From contig CANHPI010000165.1 in the NCBI GenBank assembly GCA_947462425.1, positions 1 to 6,487 on the forward strand: 6,487 nucleotides of DNA, written 5' to 3'. This DNA comes from Bacteroidota bacterium. GTDB lineage: Bacteria > Bacteroidota > Bacteroidia > B-17B0 > B-17BO. The notes under the pieces are model-generated. The model made no database searches and was not told where the DNA came from. It saw only the letters and a program-made list of their open reading frames with translations. Shown here in pieces: positions 1 to 5,386 of this stretch (position 1 is the first letter of the stretch; each line of letters begins with the position of its first letter). A program made the translations under genes and the position numbers.

Positions 1-116
1 ACCGCTAGGTTCAAGTTTTTAGTTTGAACTTCGTATAATTCTGCCAAATCATAATCCAACATTACTTTTTGCCCTCTAACTTCATAAATTTTTGTTTGAA
101 TCACTTGTAATTGCAT
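1..116 (-). CDS. ORF6N-domain protein, N-terminal part (cut by the window edge)
   Basis: This minus-strand frame opens with ATG at 116-114 and is still open at base 1, so only the first 38 residues are present. It begins MQLQVIQTKIYEVRG and continues with QKVMLDYDLAELYEV and then TKNLNLA. This is the characteristic start of the ORF6N domain: a short strand, an RGxxVMLDxDLAxLY core, then a turn into the xTKxLNxAV segment. ORF6N is a DNA-binding module related to KilA-N and found in phage antirepressor-like proteins. In Bacteroidota it is common in stand-alone chromosomal genes whose cellular role is unclear. The ATG is supported because family members begin a few residues before the IYEVRG motif. 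A candidate promoter and overlapping dyads lie just upstream. The C-terminal part is outside the window, so the full length and any partner domain are unknown. Confidence 0.85.
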   Translation of the reverse strand, partial: MQLQVIQTKIYEVRGQKVMLDYDLAELYEVQTKNLNLA

Positions 117-147
117 CTTTCTATAAATTAAATTGTTTCTCTGGGAG

Positions 148-155
148 CAAAAATA
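148..155 (-). promoter_or_regulatory. Candidate -7 box for the ORF6N gene
   Basis: Read on the minus strand this is TATTTTTG, an exact match to the Bacteroidota -7 consensus TAnnTTTG. It lies 31 bases before the ORF6N start codon. The nearest upstream TTTG, inside the dyad region, is 26 bases away, longer than the usual spacing of about 19-21. The -33 element is therefore weak or absent and the call is tentative. Confidence 0.35.
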
Positions 156-177
156 ATTTATTTTATAGTTGGCTTCA

Positions 178-199
178 GCTACAAATTGTAGCATTTGTA
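178..199. promoter_or_regulatory. Two overlapping dyads upstream of the ORF6N gene, possible operator
   Basis: GCTACAA-A-TTGTAGC (178-192) is a perfect 7-base inverted repeat around one base. Overlapping it, TACAAAT (180-186) and ATTTGTA (193-199) form a second perfect 7-base dyad with a six-base spacer. The pair lies just upstream of the candidate ORF6N promoter, where a dimeric regulator could bind. A regulatory role, perhaps autoregulation by the DNA-binding ORF6N protein, is inference. Confidence 0.4.
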
Positions 200-224
200 A
201 AATGTTTAATTTTTAACCATTGTG

Positions 225-240
225 TTGTTATCAATAACAA
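225..240. repeat. Short AT-rich palindrome
   Basis: TTGTTAT-CA-ATAACAA is a perfect 7-base inverted repeat around two bases. It lies further upstream of the ORF6N gene than the dyads at 178-199 and differs from them in sequence. It could be a protein-binding site. Palindromes this short in AT-rich DNA also arise by chance. Confidence 0.3.
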
Positions 241-264
241 GTTAATATTTGTAATTAAAAGAAT

Positions 265-306
265 GGAACACAGATAACGCAGATTAATAGGATTAGAAAT
301 GATTTT
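265..306. repeat. Fragment resembling a Bacteroidota intergenic repeat
   Basis: The segment starts GGAACACAGATAACGCAGAT and continues with spaced GATT words (GATTAA, GATTAG, GATTTT), giving a loose periodic GATT pattern. From memory, AACACAGATAACGCAGATT-type sequences recur between genes in many Bacteroidota and often lie near GxxExxY-family genes. No such gene is readable here on either strand, so this may be a remnant. The repeat status rests on recollection and was not tested. Confidence 0.35.
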
Positions 307-356
307 TAAATCTTGTTAATGTTATTTAAATAATAATAATTTACAAAAAACTTCTT

Positions 357-375
357 CTGGTGATAATATCAACAG
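357..375. other. Small stem-loop
   Basis: CTG-g-TGAT-aat-ATCA-a-CAG forms a 7-pair stem with one G/A mismatch and a three-base loop. Read on the minus strand, the stem is followed by AAGAAG and then six T residues. That is a poor but possible terminator for something coming from the right, yet no minus-strand gene is visible there. The function is unknown. Confidence 0.25.
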
Positions 376-406
376 TGGCGAGAAATAATAAATGCAAATA
401 AAAACT

Positions 407-514
407 GCGTGAAGGATAGAACATAAATCCTTTTAAAAGCGAGCGTTAGCTAAGGTTATAAAAGATTGAAGTGATAGCCTGACCCGATCCGCCAGCTTGC
501 GGAGTGGGACACGC
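407..514 (+). ncRNA. GC-rich multi-hairpin element (structured RNA or REP-like repeat)
   Basis: About 48% GC, compared with about 21% in the preceding 100 bases. GCGTG (407-411) pairs with CACGC (510-514) and closes a multibranch fold. Inside are three helices in a row: AAGGAT/ATCCTT (412-417 with 427-432), AGGTTAT/ATAGCCT (453-459 with 474-480, one G-T pair), and a strong hairpin TCCGC/GCGGA (488-492 with 499-503) extended by CCC/GGG (483-485 with 506-508). There is no open frame and no adjacent promoter. I recall elements opening GCGTGAGGGATAG and ending CACGCCC being dispersed in Flavobacteriia intergenic DNA. It may match Rfam Flavo-1 or a REP family, but I could not check. The strand is assigned only from that remembered orientation. 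Confidence 0.45.
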
Positions 515-516
515 GC

Positions 517-817
517 AAATAAATGAATGAATTTTTTGCTTTTGTTGGCATTATCACAACAAACATAAATGATGTAGAAAATAGCTATTGTTTTTAACGC
601 AAAAATTAGCAAGAAAAAGTTGAGTACAAAACAATTTCTTTAGAAATCAAGAACTAGTACTTACTCAAACTTAAATTTTTATATATCTATTTGGTTTGTT
701 TTTTAAACACATCATTAACATCAATACTCAATTTGACCAGCATCATTTTTCGTGGATTAATTGTGATACATCTTTGTATTCATTTCGATTACTACAAACA
801 ATTTAAATTAGGAAATA
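517..817. other. AT-rich intergenic stretch before the cysteine-rich gene
   Basis: I see no gene here. A 7-base stem-loop, TTTGTTG/CAACAAA (541-547 with 557-563, nine-base loop), lies just after the GC-rich element. The only promoter-like box near the downstream gene is CATCTTTG at 769-776, one mismatch from TAnnTTTG and without a -33 element at proper spacing. The promoter of the cysteine-rich gene is therefore not identified with confidence. Confidence 0.4.
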
Positions 818-1258
818 ATGAAAAAGCTAATCGTTTTATTTGCATCAGTTGGTGTTATGATACTAACTGCAATATCCATAAAACCATCATTTTTAAATGA
901 CGGGGAGAGTGAGCGTAAAAAGTTGGAATCAAGTATTGAAAAATACAAAGCTTGTATTGAGGCATGCAATTCTTGTATTATCTCTTGTAAGAAAGTAGGG
1001 CATTTTTGTAAAAAGAATGAAAGCATGACTGCGCACAGAAAACTTAGCAAAGAATGCATCACTACTCTTTCAAATACGGTTAGATATATGAATGCTAATA
1101 GCATATTGGCTAAACGTAAATGTTTAGAGTGTGCCATAGCGACTGAAAAATACGCCTTTGAATGCGATAAATTTGATATACCAGAATTTAAAAAATGTGC
1201 GGCTAGTTGCCGTAATACTGCGAAATTTTGTAATGAAATTTCCAAACATCGATATTGA
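818..1258 (+). CDS. Exported cysteine-rich four-helix-bundle protein, Csp/DUF326-like copper binder
   Basis: A 146-residue protein. Residues 1-3 are MKK, followed by a hydrophobic stretch to about residue 20, a probable Sec signal or N-terminal anchor. There is no lipobox cysteine. The mature part has 12 cysteines at 46, 50, 53, 57, 64, 80, 102, 105, 116, 127, 131 and 138. Their CxxxC and CxxC spacing at helical periodicity (CIEACNSCIISC, CLEC, CAASC) is that of four-helix-bundle copper storage proteins (Csp, DUF326-like), in which thiolates line the inside of the bundle and bind many Cu(I) ions. Periplasmic copper buffering is therefore the best guess. AGGA at 810-813 is a plausible ribosome site four bases before the ATG. 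The gene stands alone, with no copper ATPase or metal sensor beside it. The family is fairly clear but the metal is inferred. Confidence 0.75.
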   Translation: MKKLIVLFASVGVMILTAISIKPSFLNDGESERKKLESSIEKYKACIEACNSCIISCKKVGHFCKKNESMTAHRKLSKECITTLSNTVRYMNANSILAKRKCLECAIATEKYAFECDKFDIPEFKKCAASCRNTAKFCNEISKHRY

Positions 1259-1300
1259 TGATTGTTAGGTTGGTTATTTTTTTTAATGAGTTTAGCCCTG

Positions 1301-1326
1301 AAATTAAAAACAAATTTGTTTAATTT
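1301..1326. terminator. AT-rich inverted repeat after the cysteine-rich gene, weak terminator candidate
   Basis: AAATTA...AACAAATTTGTT...TAATTT is an almost perfect dyad with a two-base bulge, about 43 bases after the stop codon of the cysteine-rich gene. The stem is entirely AT-rich apart from one G-C pair and lacks a clean T-tract after it, so it would be a weak intrinsic terminator at best. Its position between convergent genes fits termination. Confidence 0.3.
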
Positions 1327-1352
1327 ATTAGAGTATCTAAATTAAATCTTCG

Positions 1353-1449
1353 CGAGGTTATTGCCTCGATGTGCCAGCTAGTGAATGCCTATCTCTTGCA
1401 AAGTTTCGATAGCTATTGTGAGCAGCAAAAACTCCAACTCGCAGTGCAC
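1353..1449. repeat. GC-rich hairpin-forming intergenic block between convergent genes
   Basis: Bases 1351-1450 are about 49% GC, against about 20% in 1261-1350. CGAGG/CCTCG (1353-1357 with 1364-1368) makes a compact hairpin. GTGC/GCAC (1371-1374 with 1446-1449) could enclose two more stems: CTATC/GATAG (1389-1393 with 1408-1412) and TGTGAG/CTCGCA (1417-1422 with 1438-1443, one G-T pair). No frame is open across it. It could be a dispersed REP-like element, a structured RNA, or a terminator region serving both convergent genes. Similar sequences in other Bacteroidota are only a recollection. Confidence 0.35.
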
Positions 1450-1478
1450 GGCTAAAAGAAAATACTTTCAAAAAAAAA

Positions 1479-2720
1479 TTAAGCTACTTGTAACTGTGTT
1501 AACCTTGCAGACTTTAATTTATCCAAAGCGTACTCTAACGTAATAGTTAAGTTTTTAGAGCCTTTCTCATCGCTTGGCGCATCAAACATAAAGTCTACCA
1601 TAATTGATTCGCAAATACCACGTAAGCCACGCGCACCAAGTTTAAACTCCAACGCTTTATCAACTATTAAATTTAAAACAGTTTCTTCAAATTCTAATTT
1701 AATACCCTCCATTTTAAATAAATGTTTGTATTGTTTGATTAAGGCATTTTTTGGTTCTGTTAAAATTGAACGAAGTGTTTCTCTATCTAAAGGTTTTAAA
1801 TAGGTTAGTACTGGTAAACGTCCAATTAATTCAGGAATTAATCCAAACGATTTTAAATCCTGCGGAGAGACATATTGTAATAAATTACTTTTATCAATAT
1901 CATCTTTAGCAACTGAAGCAGAATATCCAACGGCTTGTGTATTTAAACGTTGGGATATTTTTTTATCAATACCATCAAATGCTCCACCACAAATAAATAA
2001 TATGTTTTTTGTGTTTACTTGTATCATCTTTGCATCTGGATGTTTTCGTCCGCCTTGTGGTGGCACATTAACAATGGATCCTTCTAATAGTTTTAACATG
2101 GCTTGTTGCACGCCTTCGCCACTAACATCACGTGTAATAGATGGATTATCGCCTTTACGAGCAATTTTATCTATTTCATCAATAAACACTATTCCGCGTT
2201 CGGCACTTGGCACATCATAATCTGCTGCTTGTAATAAACGTGTTAAAACATTTTCTACATCTTCTCCAACATAACCAGCTTCGGTTAATACGGTAGCATC
2301 TGCAATACAAAAAGGAACATTTAATAATTTAGCAATAGTGCGCGCCATCAAAGTTTTTCCTGTCCCAGTTTCCCCAACTAAAATCACATTTGATTTATCA
2401 ATCTCAATATCTTCTTTAGCATCTGCTACATGCGAAACACGTTTAAAGTGATTATACACAGCGACACTTAATATTTTTTTAGCTTCATCTTGACCAATAA
2501 TATATTCATCTAAATGTTTTTTAATAGCATGTGGTTTCAAAACATTTAAAGCATGTTGAACTTGTTGGTTGCCTTGAGCGCCCGCTTCTTCACTTACAAT
2601 TTTAAATGCTTGCGAAATACAAACATCACAAATGTGACCTGTAACTCCAGCTATTAAAACTTTTACTTCTTTTTTATCTCGTCCGCAAAACGAACAAACT
2701 ATTGGACCTGCTTTTGCCAT
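1479..2720 (-). CDS. clpX: ClpX, ATP-dependent unfoldase of the ClpXP protease
   Basis: 413 residues, the usual length. A hexameric AAA+ ring in the cytoplasm recognises tagged or damaged proteins, unfolds them with ATP and feeds them into ClpP. The N-terminal zinc-binding domain has the C4 set C9, C12, C31, C34. The AAA+ core shows Walker A GETGTGKT (116-123), the GYVG pore-1 loop (149-152), Walker B IVFIDE (177-182), the RKH pore-2 loop (225-227), the GRLPV arginine finger (R301) and sensor-2 GARGLR (362-367). The ClpP-docking IGF tripeptide appears as VGY (264-266), which I recall as usual in Bacteroidota. All key residues are intact. The ATG is right because the zinc domain begins immediately after it. 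clpP is not adjacent: the next gene upstream is uppP, about 300 bases away, so clpX is probably transcribed alone. Confidence 0.98.
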   Translation of the reverse strand: MAKAGPIVCSFCGRDKKEVKVLIAGVTGHICDVCISQAFKIVSEEAGAQGNQQVQHALNVLKPHAIKKHLDEYIIGQDEAKKILSVAVYNHFKRVSHVADAKEDIEIDKSNVILVGETGTGKTLMARTIAKLLNVPFCIADATVLTEAGYVGEDVENVLTRLLQAADYDVPSAERGIVFIDEIDKIARKGDNPSITRDVSGEGVQQAMLKLLEGSIVNVPPQGGRKHPDAKMIQVNTKNILFICGGAFDGIDKKISQRLNTQAVGYSASVAKDDIDKSNLLQYVSPQDLKSFGLIPELIGRLPVLTYLKPLDRETLRSILTEPKNALIKQYKHLFKMEGIKLEFEETVLNLIVDKALEFKLGARGLRGICESIMVDFMFDAPSDEKGSKNLTITLEYALDKLKSARLTQLQVA

Positions 2721-2737
2721 AATTAAAAATTGGATTA

Positions 2738-2745
2738 CAAAAGTA
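2738..2745 (-). promoter_or_regulatory. Candidate -7 box for clpX
   Basis: Read on the minus strand this is TACTTTTG, an exact TAnnTTTG match, 17 bases before the clpX start. No TTG-type -33 element lies at the proper distance. The predicted leader would be short, about ten bases. It supports separate transcription of clpX but is not proof. Confidence 0.4.
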
Positions 2746-2834
2746 CGTAAATAGGCTTACATAAGCTTGCCTTTAATTTGTTTTTTTATTTTTTAAAATG
2801 CATGTATTTTTAGTAATTCAATGAAAAAAAATAG

Positions 2835-2865
2835 TTGTACATAATGGAAGCATTCGTTTGTACAA
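2835..2865. repeat. Long imperfect hairpin in the clpX-uppP gap
   Basis: TTGTACA (2835-2841) pairs with TGTACAA (2859-2865). Inside, AATG (2843-2846) pairs with CATT (2851-2854) around a GAAG tetraloop, with a small asymmetric internal loop between the stems. The outer arm is a clean 7-base dyad. It lies about 115 bases upstream of the clpX start and about 160 bases past the uppP stop. It could be an operator for clpX, an RNA hairpin, or a small dispersed repeat. Confidence 0.35.
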
Positions 2866-2968
2866 TACTAAAAACGCCAACATCATTGCGTTACAGAATA
2901 AATTTTAGTAGTGGAGTTAAATAAGTTTATTTAACGGCCAGTTATTATTTTAGTGAAGTGTTTACTCA

Positions 2969-2995
2969 AACTGAACCAATAGATATTATTCAGTT
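2969..2995 (-). terminator. Stem-loop downstream of uppP, possible terminator
   Basis: AACTGAA (2969-2975) and TTCAGTT (2989-2995) form a 7-base perfect stem with a 13-base loop, 33 bases past the uppP stop in the direction of transcription. Only a short T run follows on the minus strand (TTTGAG), so intrinsic termination would be weak. Position is the main support. Confidence 0.3.
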
Positions 2996-3027
2996 CTCAT
3001 TTGGGATTGCTTTAATTCCTAATTAAA

Positions 3028-3819
3028 TTAAGGATTTAACTCTAGTCCTGTGCTTAAAGCATAAATTAAAAAAAGGACGCCAAGTATAATTCGGTAATAT
3101 CCAAAATGTTTAAAGCCGTATTTATTTAAAAAGCTTACAAAGGCTTTAACGGCAAAAAAAGCTACAATAAAAGCAATTAGTGCTCCAAAAAACAGAATAG
3201 TAATATCATTGCTATGAATGTTATCTTTTTCTTTTAATAAATCGTAACCGGATGCCGCAAACATCGTTGGGATTGCCAATAAAAAAGAAAACTCGGCCGC
3301 TTGCTGACGATTAAATCCAGAAAAAATTCCACCAAAAATTGTGGCTGCTGATCTCGAAACACCCGGAATCATTGAGATGCATTGAAATAATCCTATTTTA
3401 GCGGCATTAGTATAACTTATGTCTTCTATTTCTTTGTATTCTGATTCTTTTTTAGAACTCCATTTATCTAAAACCAATAAAACCAGTCCGCCAACAATTA
3501 ATGATATACTAACAACATAAGGATTAAATAAATATAACTTGATTGTTTTATAAGCCAATAAACCAATTACACCTGTTGGAAGAAAAGCTACAAATAATTT
3601 TAAATAAATATTAATCCCAACAAAAAAACGTTTAATATATAAAAATAGCACTGCTAAAATAGCGCCTAATTGTATCACAATTTCAAAGGTTTCAGCAAAT
3701 TGATGATTTTGAATTTTCATTAATGAGGAAGCCAAAATCATATGACCAGTAGATGATATTGGCAAGAACTCGGTTAAGCCTTCAATAATAGCAATAATAA
3801 ACGCTTGAAAATAGGTCAT
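3028..3819 (-). CDS. uppP: UppP (BacA), undecaprenyl-diphosphate phosphatase
   Basis: 263 residues, full length for the family. An integral membrane enzyme that removes one phosphate from undecaprenyl diphosphate, regenerating the lipid carrier for peptidoglycan and surface polysaccharides. It also gives low-level bacitracin resistance. The diagnostic motifs are present: the glutamate motif EGLTE (13-17) followed by FLPISSTGH (18-26), and PGVSRSAAT (152-160) with the catalytic-type arginine R156. Most of the rest is hydrophobic membrane helix, interrupted by a charged loop at about 119-137 (KWSSKKESEYKEIED). The gene starts 23 bases after the DUF3098 stop, so the two are very likely one transcript from the promoter at 4098-4127. 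In other Bacteroidota I recall truB following, but here clpX lies next after a gap. Its place near gmd/fcl suits envelope-glycan synthesis, though uppP is housekeeping. Confidence 0.97.
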   Translation of the reverse strand: MTYFQAFIIAIIEGLTEFLPISSTGHMILASSLMKIQNHQFAETFEIVIQLGAILAVLFLYIKRFFVGINIYLKLFVAFLPTGVIGLLAYKTIKLYLFNPYVVSISLIVGGLVLLVLDKWSSKKESEYKEIEDISYTNAAKIGLFQCISMIPGVSRSAATIFGGIFSGFNRQQAAEFSFLLAIPTMFAASGYDLLKEKDNIHSNDITILFFGALIAFIVAFFAVKAFVSFLNKYGFKHFGYYRIILGVLFLIYALSTGLELNP

Positions 3820-3842
3820 AAAAGAAAATATAAAAAGAAGAA

Positions 3843-4076
3843 TTAAGCTTCTTCGTTTTTAGTTTTTGGTCGCCACATAATAGCAACTATTATTGTCACA
3901 AAACCAATTAAACAAACCATAGGAGCAATAGTAATACGCTGTGTATCAAAAATTGCCGGATTAAATACGTTTGGATCTTCGCTACCACCGCCTATCATTA
4001 ATAAATAACCTAATATGATTAATACAATTCCTGCTATAAAAATTTGATAGTTTTGTTTGCCAAATGTTGTTTTCAT
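3843..4076 (-). CDS. DUF3098 small membrane protein
   Basis: 77 residues with two predicted membrane helices (about 12-29 and 52-67). They are separated by a short loop containing GGGSEDPNVFNPAIF, then TQRITIAP leading into the second helix. The G-Y-L-L-M-x-G-G-G-S-E-D-P-N pattern and the RITIAP segment are typical of DUF3098, a Bacteroidota protein of unknown function. I recall it usually lying between ftsX and uppP. Here it heads a two-gene unit with uppP, preceded by a good promoter and no ftsX. It has no enzyme motif. A link to division or envelope assembly is only guilt by association. Confidence 0.85.
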   Translation of the reverse strand: MKTTFGKQNYQIFIAGIVLIILGYLLMIGGGSEDPNVFNPAIFDTQRITIAPMVCLIGFVTIIVAIMWRPKTKNEEA

Positions 4077-4097
4077 TTATGTTGATTTTTAGATTAG

Positions 4098-4127
4098 CAA
4101 AGCTATTAAAAAACTTCATTTATCAAA
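4098..4127 (-). promoter_or_regulatory. Bacteroidota-type promoter for DUF3098-uppP
   Basis: On the minus strand, TTTG (4127-4124) is followed after 18 bases by TAGCTTTG (4105-4098). This fits the -33 TTTG and -7 TAnnTTTG pair with near-ideal spacing. The -7 box ends 21 bases before the DUF3098 start. The upstream TTTG itself sits in TAGGTTTG (4131-4124), a second exact -7 match, so an alternative start about 26 bases earlier is possible. Confidence 0.6.
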
Positions 4128-4136
4128 CCTATTATC

Positions 4137-4161
4137 ACTGAAAATCACGTAATTTTTCAGT
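4137..4161. promoter_or_regulatory. Dyad in the shared divergent promoter gap
   Basis: ACTGAAAA (4137-4144) and TTTTCAGT (4154-4161) form an 8-base perfect inverted repeat with a nine-base spacer containing ACGT. It lies in the 122-base gap between DUF3098 and gmd, just upstream of both candidate promoters. It could be an operator acting on either gene. On the plus strand it precedes TTAATTTTT, so a weak terminator is an alternative reading. Confidence 0.35.
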
Positions 4162-4171
4162 TAATTTTTCG

Positions 4172-4179
4172 TAATATTG
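4172..4179 (+). promoter_or_regulatory. Possible -7 box for gmd
   Basis: TAATATTG is one mismatch from TAnnTTTG and ends 19 bases before the gmd start. No TTG-type -33 element stands at the right distance, although a regulated promoter could rely on an activator at the adjacent dyad. This is a weak candidate. Confidence 0.25.
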
Positions 4180-4198
4180 CTATTCTATAAAGTAAAAT

Positions 4199-5287
4199 AT
4201 GAGTAAAGTAGCATTAATTACAGGCGTAACAGGACAAGACGGAGCTTATCTATCGGAACTGTTATTAAGCAAAGGATATACAGTACATGGTGTTAAGCGG
4301 AGAAGTTCGTTATTTAATACCGATAGGATTGATCATTTATACCAAGATCAGCATGAAAATAAAATAAAATTTAAATTGCACCATGGCGATTTAACAGATA
4401 GTACTAATTTGATTCGGATTATTCAGGAAGTTCAGCCAGACGAAATTTACAATTTGGCTGCTATGTCGCATGTAAAAGTGAGCTTTGATACACCAGAATA
4501 TACGGCTAATGCTGATGGAATTGGTACACTCAGAATTTTAGAAGCTATTCGTATTTTAGGATTAGAAAAGAAAACACGATTTTATCAAGCCTCAACTTCT
4601 GAGTTGTATGGTTTGGTTCAGGAAATTCCTCAAAAAGAAACAACACCTTTTTATCCTCGCAGTCCGTATGGCGTTGCAAAGTTATATGCATTTTGGATTA
4701 CTAAAAATTATCGCGAAGCATACGGCATGTTTGCTTGTAATGGTATTTTATTTAATCACGAAAGTCCATTACGTGGAGAAACATTTGTAACACGCAAAAT
4801 TACTCGCGCTGTGGCAAAAATAAGTTTGGGTTTACAAGACAAACTGTTTATGGGAAACATTGACTCTGAGAGAGATTGGGGACATGCTAAGGATTATGTG
4901 GAAGGCATGTGGAGAATGTTACAACAAGACGAACCAGATGACTTTGTTTTAGCAACGGGAATAAAAATTACAGTGCGTGAATTTATTAATATGTCGTTTG
5001 CTGAGGTTGGCATAACTATAAAATGGGAAGGTAAAGCAGAAAACGAAAAAGGTATTGATGCTGCTACAGGAAAAGTGATTGTTGAAATTGATCCAAATTA
5101 TTATCGACCAGCTGAAGTTGAATTGTTAGTAGGTGATGCTACTAAAGCAAAAGTTAAAATGGGTTGGACTCCAACATATACCGTGGCTGAATTGTGTAAA
5201 GAGATGGTTGCGGCAGATGTTGAGTTATTTAAACGAGACAAATATTTGCTAGATGGTGGGCATAAAATATTAAATTATAAAGAGTAA
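4199..5287 (+). CDS. gmd: GDP-mannose 4,6-dehydratase
   Basis: 362 residues, full length. It converts GDP-D-mannose to GDP-4-keto-6-deoxy-D-mannose in the cytoplasm, the first step towards GDP-L-fucose and related 6-deoxyhexoses. It is an extended short-chain dehydrogenase. The N-terminal Rossmann motif is GVTGQDG (9-15), followed by the family signature [16 protein letters not shown] (30-45), whose RRSS binds the NADP phosphate. The catalytic set is T133 and E135 in STSELYG, with Y157 and K161 in [22 protein letters not shown] (186-200) is the conserved substrate-binding segment. Nothing is missing. The ATG lies directly before the first beta strand. fcl, which uses its product, is the next pathway gene but is separated by 616 bases holding a four-helix-bundle gene. 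The divergent DUF3098-uppP unit shares its upstream gap. Confidence 0.98.
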   Translation: MSKVALITGVTGQDGAYLSELLLSKGYTVHGVKRRSSLFNTDRIDHLYQDQHENKIKFKLHHGDLTDSTNLIRIIQEVQPDEIYNLAAMSHVKVSFDTPEYTANADGIGTLRILEAIRILGLEKKTRFYQASTSELYGLVQEIPQKETTPFYPRSPYGVAKLYAFWITKNYREAYGMFACNGILFNHESPLRGETFVTRKITRAVAKISLGLQDKLFMGNIDSERDWGHAKDYVEGMWRMLQQDEPDDFVLATGIKITVREFINMSFAEVGITIKWEGKAENEKGIDAATGKVIVEIDPNYYRPAEVELLVGDATKAKVKMGWTPTYTVAELCKEMVAADVELFKRDKYLLDGGHKILNYKE

Positions 5288-5295
5288 AAATAGAC

Positions 5296-5361
5296 TTTCA
5301 ATTTTAAATGATCAATGTTAGCTCTTTAATATTAAAACAATTGAACATTGATGATTGAAAA
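5296..5361. repeat. Left copy of the self-complementary repeat flanking the four-helix-bundle gene
   Basis: The left arm holds TTTCAATTTTAA (5296-5307) and TCAATGTT (5312-5319). The right arm is AACATTGATGATTGAAAA (5344-5361). The arms pair as TTTCAAT/ATTGAAA (5296-5302 with 5354-5360) and TCAATGTT/AACATTGA (5312-5319 with 5344-5351), with an internal loop of 9 by 2 bases and a 24-base terminal loop. The same layout recurs at 5823-5873 after the gene. It starts nine bases past the gmd stop. Confidence 0.65.
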
Positions 5362-5386
5362 GCTAATATTGAACAGGGATTATAGA

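Noticed and set aside
92..277. Plus-strand frame of 61 codons
   Set aside because: It overlaps the ORF6N gene on the opposite strand and its candidate promoter, has unremarkable AT-driven composition and shows no recognisable motif.
691..900. Plus-strand frame of 69 codons overlapping the start of the cysteine-rich gene
   Set aside because: It is out of frame with a well-supported gene that has a ribosome site and signal peptide, and it shows no protein family features.
808..1245. Long minus-strand frame (145 codons) lying almost exactly opposite the cysteine-rich gene
   Set aside because: The plus-strand frame has the signal peptide and patterned cysteines. The antisense frame is a mirror effect of that gene's codons and has no recognisable domain.
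581..1418. ATAGCTATTG occurring at 581-590 and 1409-1418
   Set aside because: A partly palindromic 10-mer with no extended similarity around it; chance is sufficient.
2002..2220. Plus-strand frame inside clpX
   Set aside because: It is antisense to the conserved AAA+ core of ClpX and has no independent support.
661..2972. TTACTCAAACT occurring at 661-671 and 2962-2972
   Set aside because: A shared 11-mer is expected by chance in AT-rich DNA of this length, and the flanks do not align.
4608..4790. Plus-strand frame inside gmd
   Set aside because: It overlaps the catalytic region of Gmd in another frame and has no motif.
5348..5386. Upstream extension of the four-helix-bundle protein from TTG 5348 or ATG 5351
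   Set aside because: These codons fall within the flanking repeat, which also occurs after the gene. Family proteins begin close to the ENISKTQELENRL segment, so ATG 5387 is preferred.
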